Positions 1 through 10,975 of a DNA stretch of 64,000 bases are shown here, one piece after another. Position 1 is the stretch's first letter; each line of letters starts with the position of its first letter. The position numbers and the translations under genes are program-made. The stretch covers positions 19,073,260 through 19,137,259 of the forward strand of contig NC_065530.1 in assembly GCF_020184175.1 (NCBI RefSeq). The letters run 5' to 3'. This DNA comes from Aphis gossypii. Taxonomy: Eukaryota > Arthropoda > Insecta > Hemiptera > Aphididae. The notes beneath the pieces were generated by a model. It did no database searches. It was not told where the DNA came from and saw only the letters and a list, made by a program, of their open reading frames with translations.

Positions 1-3000
1 GTCTCTTATTTTTTTATTATATAAATAAAAATACACACATTTTAATTAATACATTTTTTCTTAATTATAATATTATATTTATAATATTTTTCATAATTTG
101 ATCGCAAAAAGGAAATAAATCAGTACATTTTTGTCACATGAATTTATCATCATGTTAACTGCTTTTAGGTAACAACGATTATATTAGGCTTCGATACCGA
201 GAAAGTTGTTGTTAGGATGGTTATGCTCAGTAGTATATTTTCTAAAACGAAATATTATCAGTCGTCATTAATAGTGTAGGTATAAGAAGCTGTATATTTT
301 TGTTTATTTTACATAATCTTTTCAGTATAACATATCCACCAGTCAGCTGTTTGATACATAATATATACCGAAATTTGAGTTCCATTCACTTTTAATAACA
401 AATCTCTCTCTTTTACAAAACCTTTATGGTGAATTTAATTTCTATTTTAAGAAATAAATATAAATAGTTAACACTAAAAAAAAGTATAAATACTAATTAA
501 CATAACTGATACACAAACACAATGACTATAGAGTACATTCATGGTACATAATAACCTAACCATTCCTATGTATATTATGATAGAAATTTACAATGAAGAT
601 AATTCTGAAGTATGATCTAAACTTTTAAGACTAAAATACAACCAATTACTTCTTAATGATGTACATTTTGTCTGGTATCGAAAAAAAAAATAATAAATAA
701 CTTACTATAGTAATTTACAGACATGATTAATCAATAATTTATTCTGTTCCTATATTATTATTTAGTTTAAAATATGATGATTAATAGTTATAACGATATT
801 TGGTTTGTAATACATAATATATTGATGCAATTTTAAATATTTAATTTTACCTATAAAATAATGATGTATGATTGTACTCCTCATTTATGAATATGAATGA
901 CCAAATGTTACATGTTTTTGTTAAAATAAATACTTAAATAAATGTACTTACTATGAAGTATACTCATAATAGCATTAATATTGTTTAGAATTATCCAATA
1001 AGAAGATTTTTCTAACATTTTTTTTAAAAATCTATAATGAATAGCAATGCAATAAGTATTTCATAAATAGAAAATTATACGTATTTTTAAAATCACTTGT
1101 CTTTTGAGCAGGTGCCCCTCTTACTTAAGGCAACTCAGATGATAATTTATAATATAAACTTTTGATTTAAAATTAACAAGTTAGATAAAAAAAAGTTATT
1201 AAAATAAACTATATTAAACTTGTGAGTATAATTTTTCTGGACTAATAAATAAATAAATAAATCTTAAATTTAAGGGACAAAACATCTCAAATTTTGTGCT
1301 TATATTTAAATAGGTAACCAACTAAATATTAATTAAATATTAATATATTATACGTACCTATTTGCAAATCTTCAATCTATGAAAATGAACAGCAAACGTG
1401 CATAAACTATTTAATGTATATAAAAAAACTTTTGTGATAAACGGGAAACACGATAAGCATTATACATACCATATGAGCGACAATACACAAACCTAGTAAA
1501 GTATTTATACTATTTGTACTGATATTTTTTAGTATACTTAAGATATTGATTGTTAGATTTATCTATAGGCATCAAAATTTAGTTCAATGAACTTTACTTT
1601 AATTTAACAAAGCAGTTTATTGCTATTTTCCAATGGTATTGCGACTTAATAGCAATAAGATAAAATATAAAATATATAAGTGCAAATTAGGTACCGATCA
1701 TATAATGCGTCAACACAATCAGCTTACGACATTATACTAGCCAAAAATAACATACAACACTAGGTACTCAATATTTTATCTTAAAAGAAATTTTTAATTA
1801 TACACTTATAAGTTTTATTCATTAAACATTATTTTATTTATATCAAAATATCTCTACTGAAGCCATATATTTCGTATTTTCGATTTTGCAATATTTTGTA
1901 AAAATAAAAAATGATTTTATAATAATCTGAATACTTTTTTATCTTACATATTAACAATATTAATAGGTTGCTACTTGCTATTGCTATAATTCAGTTGTTA
2001 TTGCTACCAGTAAATATTCAGTGCATTTACTATTTATAAAATTAATTATTAAATACACATAATAAGTATACCCCAATACAAATAGTAAAAACAAAGTTAT
2101 CTATAAATCATAATCTTATTTTGTTATTATAATACCAAAATTACACTTTTATAATCAAACCTTGGGTACTAATATTATAATAAAAGACTAAGAATAGAGT
2201 GAAATAGTAAAAATTTGAGATTTACGCATTTTCCAATTTTTTTTATTTTAATTATTTTGTTGAAATTTAAAAATATTATTTTCTAGAACTTTCACATATT
2301 TATTATATTTTATACAAACAATGACATTTTAAAGTACAATATTTTCAGCAAAAAATAATTTAACCAACTGTATGAATGATAAAAAAAAATTACTCTAATA
2401 GCAACGTAAATAAACGTATAAAAAAATAAATACGTAAATAAAATATAGGCTGACTGTCTTTGCTCAGAATCATTTTTTTATGCAATAATTTACATGAAAA
2501 TAAAATTTAACACATACATTACAATAACTTTCATAGATGAAATATTACGAGGTATACTTGACACTTATTTATACCAGAATGGTTACTTACTTTCCCCCTT
2601 TTAAGTTTAATATTGACAAGTAGAATATTTTTCTATGAATTTCAATATATAAAAATCGATTTTTAAATTATAACTTATTTATTAGTGCTAGTTCACTATT
2701 CCACTTATAAGAATTTTTAAATACTTAAAACTTAAGATATAGATAACTAACTATAGGTACTTATAGAAAATATATTTTGATGAGTTAAATTTATTTAATA
2801 ACTATATTTTATTAATATTGTAATAAAGTGGGTATTAAGTAAATTATTATAGCATTCAGGTCAATGAACTTTAATAGAGTTCATAAATTATTACTTAATC
2901 TTTTATATTATAACCTTGTGATAGTCTTTATAATACATAAAATATATACAGTTGTGCAATGTGTCAATATTGTAACAAATAAAAGTATTAGGTATACACT

Positions 3001-3674
3001 TCAAGGTAATTCTTATAAAGGACATTACAAAAGTTTTGGAAAATATATTAACGTTTTTGAAAATATTTTTTATGTTATTTAAAATCATTAAAAAATAAAT
3101 TTTTGAAACTTTTTAAGTACATGTTTTAAAATGTTAAATGCATATGAATCTGGTCTTTGTACATAAATATTTGAAATTTGTTAAGCGGAATAGTGGACCA
3201 TATATACCAATATTTTGCAGAGTACTCTGTTTATACAACTCTATATCACTCATTAAACTTTTAATACGTAAAACTGTATACGGTATAATACTCATAATCT
3301 ATTCATCTAAGTTCGATTTTTATACATCAAAGTACACTAAAAAAAATATTTTGCTTCTCAAAAATAAAGTATAAATGCACTTTGTAATTTAAAAAAATAG
3401 AGTTTTGGAAAAATGTTGGTTTTTAACAGCTTTCAAATTCATTACTAATAAAGAACTAATCAAGAAAAAAATACTTTCCAAAACGTTTATAGATTTAAAA
3501 ATAATATTAAGCATCTTACATTGGATGGATTATATTTGGTATATATATAATATGTATATACAATTTTTGAAATAAATTTACTGCTGCTTGAAGTTTACTT
3601 TTTAAAATTTAAAAAATATTATTTTATGCATTTTATTTATAAATCAAATTTATGTAAAATTAAATATATACATA
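1..3674. other. AT-rich intergenic DNA, no gene seen
   Basis: This stretch is extremely AT-rich and broken by stops in all frames. The few open frames (for example 2864-3374) are short, dominated by AT-rich codons, and show no recognisable motif or splice structure. I see no RNA gene or clear transposon end before the Helitron at 3675. Confidence 0.6.
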
Positions 3675-4704
3675 TCTATATATATAAAAATTTCATGTCA
3701 CGATGTATGTTCGCGATAAACTCCGAAACTACTGAACGGATTTTGATAAAATTTGGTAACCATTTATAATATGGTCCAACTTAAAATATAGAATAGTTTT
3801 TTTTCAATATTTATTATTAATAATATGTGCTCAAACAGGAATATTGAGATTTACGATAGAAATTTTTGTTTATAAATGGTTGCTATGGGGGTTATAAGAT
3901 TTGAGAATAATATTTATTTATTTGTGGTTGCTATGGTAATATATAAAATTAATATAATGAATTACGGATTTTGATAAAATTTGGTAACCATTTAATAATA
4001 TGGTCCAACTTAAAAGATAGAATAGTTTTTTTTCAATATTTATTATTAATAATATGTGGCGAGCGCCGATAATATTCTGGAACTGATGATTCGTTATCAC
4101 AGTAAATTTCAAATTCACAGCAATAGACTAACATAACAAGTTATACTAAGTTTTATTGTTTTACCAACAGGCAACAATACAAAAACCACGAGATGGCACA
4201 TTATTGTATTTTACCCACTGTAATAAAAAAAAAAAATGACATAACTTTGAAACTTAAGTGTTAGAAATTATAAACTTCTTATACACATCTCGCGGGGTCC
4301 GCAATCCACCACGTGTGGATTGCCTACATGATAATATACTGCTCTCATAATCATAAGAAAGTCTCACGGCAACGGTAAGCAGAATGACTATAATATTATG
4401 ACTTGAGTAACTCACTGACTGATAAACGTAGAGCTTGAACAATGATAGATCGATGCTCACAATTTACACGGTACATTTGTAAATTCGTATCACAAATTTA
4501 GTGTGTAATAAGAAAGCATTTTACAAAATTCGCATATTAAAGTGGTGCTTTCACAAGATTTTTGAGAATCAAAACAGTCAATGAAAATGTCTAAGTTTTG
4601 AACACCGTTAAACCGAATAGTAAATAACAAATTAATCAAAATTCGAATCATATTATATAGAATTTGCATTTTTAACGGGCAACGAAGTGCACGGGGTCAG
4701 CTAG
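3675..4704 (+). mobile_element. Non-autonomous Helitron-like element
   Basis: The element begins with TC (TCTATATATATAAAAATTT) after an A and ends with GGGGTCAGCTAG followed by T. This is the Helitron pattern of TC...CTAG inserted between A and T, without a target duplication. The 5' text about 'gaaactactgaacggatttt' and the 3' text 'gggcaacgaagtgc' are what I recall for a widespread insect Helitron family. It carries no Rep/helicase frame, so it is non-autonomous. A clean 3' hairpin is not obvious. A ~94-bp segment is duplicated inside it (3736-3829 and 3964-4058). An AT dinucleotide run follows the 3' end. Confidence 0.72.
3736..4058. repeat. ~94-bp direct duplication inside the Helitron
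   Basis: The segment starting 'acggattttgataaaatttg' occurs at 3736-3829 and again at 3964-4058. The copies are nearly identical (differences include an extra A and one substitution), and about 134 bp separates them. This is an internal duplication, not a terminal repeat. Confidence 0.85.
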
Positions 4705-5029
4705 TATATATATATATATTTATACTTATTTGTTTCGTTTAATGATATTTTATCGGTAACTAACTTTATTCGTCAGTCATTAACATTTTTTATTTTACTA
4801 CAAATGTACGAATTATAGTTATTTACTAGTGAATAATTTTAATAATCACGTACAACGGGATAATTTGATAACAATCAAATACTGAATATTAAAAATAATA
4901 TTTTTTTGATTACTAACAAATAACTAAGTAATTGTCATTGTTAAATATCAAATTTTGTCAATATTTAAACTTATGCATATGAACAAAATTTTTAAATATG
5001 TATTTTCATATTTTTAGATTGCTATAAGT

Positions 5030-5342
5030 CAATATTTCCCAACCTTTTTTACTAAACACCCCTTTTAGATTTTAAAAATCCTAACCCCCCCCCCCCCCAT
5101 CTGAATCAATTTTTTCAAAAGATTAACATTTTAGTTTTTAATAAACTATTTAATTAAAGAAAAAATATAATTTCACATTTTAATGCTACAATTTAGTTAA
5201 TTTTATAATATATATAATATTTAAATACCTACTAATGATATGAATAATAAAAACTTAAATGATAGATGAGTGCCCTTCTTAGCGCCTACCCTCAGAAAAA
5301 CGCCCCCTTCAAAATAAAAAATGCCCACGTTGAGAATCACTG
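5030..5342. mobile_element. Degenerate hAT-like MITE (tentative)
   Basis: The right end reads 'gttgagaatcactg', the inverse of the common hAT-type end CAGTGATTCTCAAC. The left end 'caatatttcccaacc' is a decayed partner. The eight bases outside each end (ctataagt and ctgtacgt) match at six positions, as an eroded 8-bp target duplication would. A run of C lies at about 5085-5098. No coding capacity is seen. Confidence 0.4.
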
Positions 5343-6099
5343 CTGTACGTCGTAAGAACAACTTATGATTTTATAAGGAACCTTAGAATATTAAATAATC
5401 AAATTTTCTTGTCAAAGTCAAGCTTAATACAGCTAGAAGAATAATCAATATTGTATCAATTTTAAATTTTCAGTTAATTTTAAAATAAAAATCTTTGCTA
5501 AAAATATCAGTTATTTGCTAGTGAACTGATATAAGAAGTATATTTACTAAAACCGAGATATGGATAATGATTTATCACAGAGTTTTAATTCGTTTTTTTC
5601 TAGATAAAGAAGGTTTTTACTATATTTCAGGTTCTATATAAGTTAATAAATTAACAATTGAGTCATCATTTTTTTAAATAATCGTTAAAGATGCACATCA
5701 AGGTTTAAAAGACATGTCGTGTCGTCTGTCGACGAGCAATACAGTTGAAAACATTTTTAATCACGTATAAGAATCATGATTTTAATGTGTGATATATGAT
5801 ATATTGCATGAGAAGTCGAGGACAGCTAGTTTATATATATTTAGTATTATTTATGTATACAAAATGTCTTTATAATATATACATATTATACTTAATTACA
5901 CGGTACGCGAGTAAAGAAAGTAATAATTTATTTTATAATTTTACAATTATTAAAATATTTTATGAGATTAATTTTATTGTTCTATTTATGTTTGAATATT
6001 GTTTATTGTCTTTTATCTAGTTGCTTACGTAATGTATCTTATTAATTACCTATTAAAAACATTGTATTATACTATTAGTCTCCTTCTATTAATTATTAT
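5343..6099. other. AT-rich intergenic DNA
   Basis: No gene or repeat structure is recognised here. Open frames such as 5796-6020 are AT-driven and lack any motif. Confidence 0.5.
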
Positions 6100-6300
6100 T
6101 ATATCTAAATTGTATGATTTAGTTCATTTCATCTTATCATCTAAAATAATTGTAAGATAGTTAAAATGTAAATTCTATTAACATAAATGTTTAATATTTT
6201 AAATTGTGAACTTGTGAGCCCTCGCACAAACATATTCAGTGGAACCCAATTTCTTTTAATATAAATAAACAATAATAATAATAATAATAATAATAAATAT
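6100..6300 (+). mobile_element. Probable LINE 3' end with (AAT)n tail
   Basis: The stretch contains 'cttgtgagccctcgcac' and 'agtggaacccaattt', then AATATAAATAAAC running into an uninterrupted AAT repeat (about 6270-6296). A short UTR-like segment, a polyadenylation-like AATAAA and a simple-repeat tail are typical of I/Jockey-clade LINE 3' ends. No coding part is attached, so this would be a 5'-truncated copy. The palindromic element at 6308 sits directly beside the tail. Confidence 0.45.
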
Positions 6301-6301
6301 A

Positions 6302-6307
6302 CTTATG
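6302..6307. repeat. Left copy of CTTATG (putative target-site duplication)
   Basis: CTTATG abuts the first base of the palindromic element and recurs at 10970-10975 immediately after its last base. The flanks beyond these hexamers do not match each other. Confidence 0.6.
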
Positions 6308-6554
6308 AGTAGATAGACTATATTCATTCTGGAACAATTGGATTTTTATACATTTAAAAAACGTCTTAAAATTAGCTTAAAAATTAGCTTATTTTAACAT
6401 TTTTTCCTTCCAAATTTCATTACTTTTTGTATACAAATTTCATTGATATTTTACTTTTATATAAAATTACATACATTTCTCGATATAAATTTATATAAAT
6501 AAATTGCAAACAAACAACACCAATTTCCGTTTTTTTTAAATATGTACAATATAC

Positions 6555-6562
<8 letters not shown>

Positions 6563-6591
<29 letters not shown>
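6563..6591. repeat. (TA)n microsatellite, left arm
   Basis: An alternating TA run lies inside the left arm. The matching run in the right arm (about 10688-10716) has a slightly different length, as expected for a fast-changing microsatellite or for sequencing error. Confidence 0.85.
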
Positions 6592-6593
<2 letters not shown>

Positions 6594-6688
6594 TGCTTTT
6601 GTTTTCAAAAATTATATAGCTTGTTTACAGCACGACTTTAACTATTTCGTTTATAGAATAGTGTCATTATTTCGTAATATCAAGCTTA

Positions 6689-6830
6689 TGACGTCATTTT
6701 TATAGTATTTTCTGGAATCTTCTAGATTAGTACCCCGTAATATTGTGTCATGTTTTTCGAGGTTATAAATATAACCCACCGCTGAGTTTTTACTCATTTG
6801 CGGGTATACTGTAGTCGTCCTCAGTCGTCC
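6689..6830 (+). promoter_or_regulatory. Stress-type core promoter of the left-arm RT (CRE, HSE, TATA, Inr, DPE)
   Basis: In order: TGACGTCA (6689-6696, a perfect CRE); TTCTGGAATCTTCTAGAT (6710-6727), which is TTC-nn-GAA-nn-TTC-nn-GAt, a heat-shock element with three perfect units and one near-perfect unit; TATAAATA (6764-6771); TCATTT (6794-6799), matching the arthropod initiator TCAKTY with A at 6796; and AGTCGT at 6823-6828, which is exactly +28 to +33 from that A and matches the DPE consensus RGWYVT. The spacing resembles insect hsp70 promoters. AGTCGTCC occurs twice (6813-6820 and 6823-6830). The RT start codon follows at 6874. Motifs and spacing are seen; function is inferred. Confidence 0.6.
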
Positions 6831-6873
6831 AAAGTACTATAACAGCGAATTGATACTGAATCTTTAGACAGAC

Positions 6874-8626
6874 ATGGTCTCAACTACACCCAACGGATCA
6901 ATAACAACAATTCAAGAATACGTGGAAGAGAAGTGTGGTAAGTACATACAAAGTATAAAAAATTTTAGAGGTATTAAATTAATTCCAGCAAGAAGTAAAA
7001 ATCCATGGATTACTCCAGCTATTATTGAATCTATTAAAATTCGGAATAGGTTATTAAAATATAATAATAAATTAGGTAAAATTTATAAATCAAAAATAGT
7101 ACATTTAATCAAGGTTTCAAGAGAAAATTATTTTAAAAATCAAATCAACATAATAAATAAAAATAATCCAGTTAAGCAATGGGAGTTGCTATATTATTTT
7201 TTAAAAATTAATAAATATAAAAATGATGCCAAAATTAATTGTGATAAATTAAATGATCATTTTGTTAATATTGGTAATGATTTGGCCTCTAAAATACCTT
7301 TTTCCAAAATTAAATCTGAATCTAATATTAATCCAAATTCTATTTTCTTTGAACCAATTTGTGCTGAGGAAATAAAATTAAGAATTAGCTCATTAAAAAA
7401 TAGAACATCACCAGGTTGGGATAATATAGATGTAAAAAGTTTAAAAGATAATCAAGATTCAATAGCCACATCAATGTCAGAATTATTTAATTTATTTATT
7501 AATACAAAATATTTTCCTAAACAATTAAAACATGCAATAATAACGCCTATATACAAAAACAATGGATTACCAAAAGATGACGTAAATAATTATCGTCCAA
7601 TTTCTTTAATTTCAAATATATCAAAAATTTTCGAAAAATGTATCTATTCAAGAATAATTAATTTCCTAGAAAAAATAAATTACTTTCTAATTCACAATTT
7701 GGTTTCAGAGAATGTAGAAATACAGAAAAAGCAATTTTAAAATTAACATCACTAATTCAAACAGAAAAAAAATACAAAATGACAATTTTCTTTGATTTAA
7801 AAAAGGCATTTGATACAGTAGACCATAATATACTTATAAGGAAGTTGGATAATTTAGGTATAAGAGGAGATATGTTGGAATTATTAAAATCATATCTAAA
7901 TAATAGAACATGTTGTACAAAAATCAAAAATAAATTGTCTGAAACTAAAATTATTAATTGTGGAGTACCCCAAGGGACCTCCCTAGGTCCTTTGTTATTT
8001 AATATTTATATTAATAGTTTAGCTAAAATTAAAATCAATGGTGAATTAGTACTATTTGCAGATGATACAGCGTTAGTTATCGAAGCTGATAATCATGTTG
8101 ATTTATATAAAAAAGCTAATGAAGATTTAATTAATGTCATAAATTGGCTTGTTGAGAATAAATTGTCTATAAATATTACTAAAACACAATACATTGATTT
8201 TTCTGAAGAGTATTCAAATAAAAATTTAATTATTCATGACTTTATGTGTACAAATGTTAATAAATGTAATTGTCCTGAATTAGAAAATGTAGATGAATAT
8301 AAGTATTTAGGATGTATAATTGATAAAAAACTAACATTTACCACCCAAGTTAATGAAATAATTAACAAAATAAGTAATAAAAAAAGTTATCAATATTCTA
8401 TATTTTAAATGAAAAAAGTTTTAAGAAATCAGTATACTCAGCTTTAATTCAATCTCACTTACAGTATGCAATATATATCTGGGGAGTAGAAGACAAAGTA
8501 AATAAACTTCAAGATATAGTAAATAATATAATTACAAAATTCAAAATTGAAGGCGTTGATTCTGTAAAAGACCTACTATTAAATAGAATAAAAATAAAAA
8601 AGAATATTATAACTTGCATTATCTGA
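6874..8626 (+). pseudogene. Non-LTR-type reverse transcriptase, left arm, frameshifted
   Basis: The first ATG after the promoter opens a frame with the linker PWITPAIIESIKIRNRL seen between endonuclease and RT in Jockey/CR1-like LINEs. RT blocks follow: NYRPISLISNISKIFEKC, FFDLKKAFDTVDHNIL, GVPQGTSLGPLLFNIYIN and the catalytic FADD box, then EYKYLGCIID. There is no APE endonuclease, gag or RNase H. Relative to the right arm, this copy lacks one A near 7670 (six versus seven), which ends the first frame at 7740; RT continues in another frame from about 7690. A second A is missing near 8386 (seven versus eight), giving a stop at 8408. With both lost bases allowed for, the frame would end at TGA 8624-8626, just before the palindrome centre. 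Confidence 0.85.
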
Positions 8627-8654
8627 TTCAACAATATTATGAAATATTGTTGAA

Positions 8655-10407
8655 TCAGATAATGCAAGTTATAATATTCTTTTTTTATTTTTATTCTATT
8701 TAATAGTAGGTCTTTTACAGAATCAACGCCTTCAATTTTGAATTTTGTAATTATATTATTTACTATATCTTGAAGTTTATTTACTTTGTCTTCTACTCCC
8801 CAGATATATATTGCATACTGTAAGTGAGATTGAATTAAAGCTGAGTATACTGATTTCTTAAAACTTTTTTCATTTAAAATATAGATATTGATAACTTTTT
8901 TTTATTACTTATTTTGTTAATTATTTCATTAACTTGGGTGGTAAATGTTAGTTTTTTATCAATTATACATCCTAAATACTTATATTCATCTACATTTTCT
9001 AATTCAGGACAATTACATTTATTAACATTTGTACACATAAAGTCATGAATAATTAAATTTTTATTTGAATACTCTTCAGAAAAATCAATGTATTGTGTTT
9101 TAGTAATATTTATAGACAATTTATTCTCAACAAGCCAATTTATGACATTAATTAAATCTTCATTAGCTTTTTTATAAATCAACATGATTATCAGCTTCGA
9201 TAACTAACGCTGTATCATCTGCAAATAGTACTAATTCACCATTGATTTTAATTTTAGCTAAACTATTAATATAAATATTAAATAACAAAGGACCTAGGGA
9301 GGTCCCTTGGGGTACTCCACAATTAATAATTTTAGTTTCAGACAATTTATTTTTGATTTTTGTACAACATGTTCTATTATTTAGATATGATTTTAATAAT
9401 TCCAACATATCTCCTCTTATACCTAAATTATCCAACTTCCTTATAAGTATATTATGGTCTACTGTATCAAATGCCTTTTTTAAATCAAAGAAAATTGTCA
9501 TTTTGTATTTTTTTTCTGTTTGAATTAGTGATGTTAATTTTAAAATTGCTTTTTCTGTATTTCTACATTCTCTGAAACCAAATTGTGAATTAGAAAGTAA
9601 TTTATTTTTTTCTAGGAAATTAATTATTCTTGAATAGATACATTTTTCGAAAATTTTTGATATATTTGAAATTAAAGAAATTGGACGATAATTATTTACG
9701 TCATCTTTTGGTAATCCATTGTTTTTGTATATAGGCGTTATTATTGCATGTTTTAATTGTTTAGGAAAATATTTTGTATTAATAAATAAATTAAATAATT
9801 CTGACATTGATGTGGCTATTGAATCTTGATTATCTTTTAAACTTTTTACATCTATATTATCCCAACCTGGTGATGTTCTATTTTTTAATGAGCTAATTCT
9901 TAATTTTATTTCCTCAGCACAAATTGGTTCAAAGAAAATAGAATTTGGATTAATATTAGATTCAGATTTAATTTTGGAAAAAGGTATTTTAGAGGCCAAA
10001 TCATTACCAATATTAACAAAATGATCATTTAATTTATCACAATTAATTTTGGCATCATTTTTATATTTATTAATTTTTAAAAAATAATATAGCAACTCCC
10101 ATTGCTTAACTGGATTATTTTTATTTATTATGTTGATTTGATTTTTAAAATAATTTTCTCTTGAAACCTTGATTAAATGTACTATTTTTGATTTATAAAT
10201 TTTACCTAATTTATTATTATATTTTAATAACCTATTCCGAATTTTAATAGATTCAATAATAGCTGGAGTAATCCATGGATTTTTACTTCTTGCTGGAATT
10301 AATTTAATACCTCTAAAATTTTTTATACTTTGTATGTACTTACCACACTTCTCTTCCACGTATTCTTGAATTGTTGTTATTGATCCGTTGGGTGTAGTTG
10401 AGACCAT
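8655..10407 (-). pseudogene. Non-LTR-type reverse transcriptase, right arm, frameshifted
   Basis: This is the mirror copy of the left-arm RT. It is open from the ATG at 10407 through the linker and RT motifs, including the FADD box, to a TAA near 9172. There it lacks a TA dinucleotide that the left arm keeps (TTTATAAAAAA versus TTTATATAAAAAA). RT sequence resumes in another frame (9185 to 8874) and breaks again near 8886, where one T of a TT pair is missing relative to the left arm. The poly-A sites that break the left copy are intact here, so the lesions of the two arms do not overlap. The missing endonuclease is shared. Confidence 0.85.
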
Positions 10408-10447
10408 GTCTGTCTAAAGATTCAGTATCAATTCGCTGTTATAGTAC

Positions 10448-10590
10448 TTTGGACGACTGAGGACGACTACAGTATACCCGCAAATGAGTAAAACTCAGCG
10501 GTGGGTTATATTATAACCTCGAAAAACATGACACAATATTACGGGGTACTAATCTAGAAGATTCCAGAAAATACTATAAAAATGACGTCA
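10448..10590 (-). promoter_or_regulatory. Mirror copy of the stress-type promoter, right arm
   Basis: The same elements as the left arm on the other strand: CRE at 10583-10590, HSE at 10552-10569, a TATA region at about 10507-10517 (TATAATATA here, one A shorter), the initiator complement AAATGA at 10482-10487 and the DPE complement ACGACT at 10453-10458. The stretch between TATA and Inr is also shorter by one T. The two promoters face each other across the palindrome. Confidence 0.6.
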
Positions 10591-10685
10591 TAAGCTTGAT
10601 ATTACGAAATAATGACACTATTCTATAAACGAAATAGTTAAAGTCGTGCTGTAAACAAGCTATATAATTTTTGAAAACAAAAGCA

Positions 10686-10722
<37 letters not shown>

Positions 10723-10969
10723 GTATATTGTACATATTTAAAAAAAACGGAAATTGGTGTTGTTTGTTTGCAATTTATTTATATAAATTTATATCGAGAA
10801 ATGTATGTAATTTTATATAAAAGTAAAATATCAATGAAATTTGTATACAAAAAGTAATGAAATTTGGAAGGAAAAAATGTTAAAATAAGCTAATTTTTAA
10901 GCTAATTTTAAGACGTTTTTTAAATGTATAAAAATCCAATTGTTCCAGAATGAATATAGTCTATCTACT

Positions 10970-10975
10970 CTTATG
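10970..10975. repeat. Right copy of CTTATG (putative target-site duplication)
   Basis: This is the direct repeat of 6302-6307 at the point where arm symmetry ends. Beyond it the sequence (gattcattataaag) is unrelated to the left flank. Confidence 0.6.

Larger units (their letters stand above)
6308..10969. mobile_element. 4.66-kb palindromic element carrying an RT gene in each arm
   Basis: The two halves (about 6308-8638 and 8643-10969) are reverse complements around a 4-base centre, 'atga' at 8639-8642. The ends read AGTAGATAGACTATATTCATT and its complement. Each arm carries, from the outside in, an AT-rich spacer with a (TA)n run, a promoter and an RT frame pointing to the centre. The only arm differences I found are short indels: (TA)n length, homopolymers near 6767, 6790, 7670, 8386 and 8396, and one TA near 8106. 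A direct repeat CTTATG lies exactly outside both ends, and symmetry stops there. This suggests insertion as a unit with a 6-bp target duplication. AG termini with 6-bp duplications are known for Maverick/Polinton elements, but no Maverick gene is present. Confidence 0.8.

Noticed and set aside
6420..6608. Minus-strand frame with a poly-Ile/Tyr stretch
   Set aside because: It is created by the (TA)n microsatellite in the palindrome arm.
6308..10969. Palindrome as a simple long-read adapter artefact
   Set aside because: A read that turns back on itself would mirror the left flank as well. Here symmetry ends exactly at a CTTATG on both sides and the right flank is different sequence. An assembly error is still possible, so read support should be checked, but the artefact is not the preferred reading.
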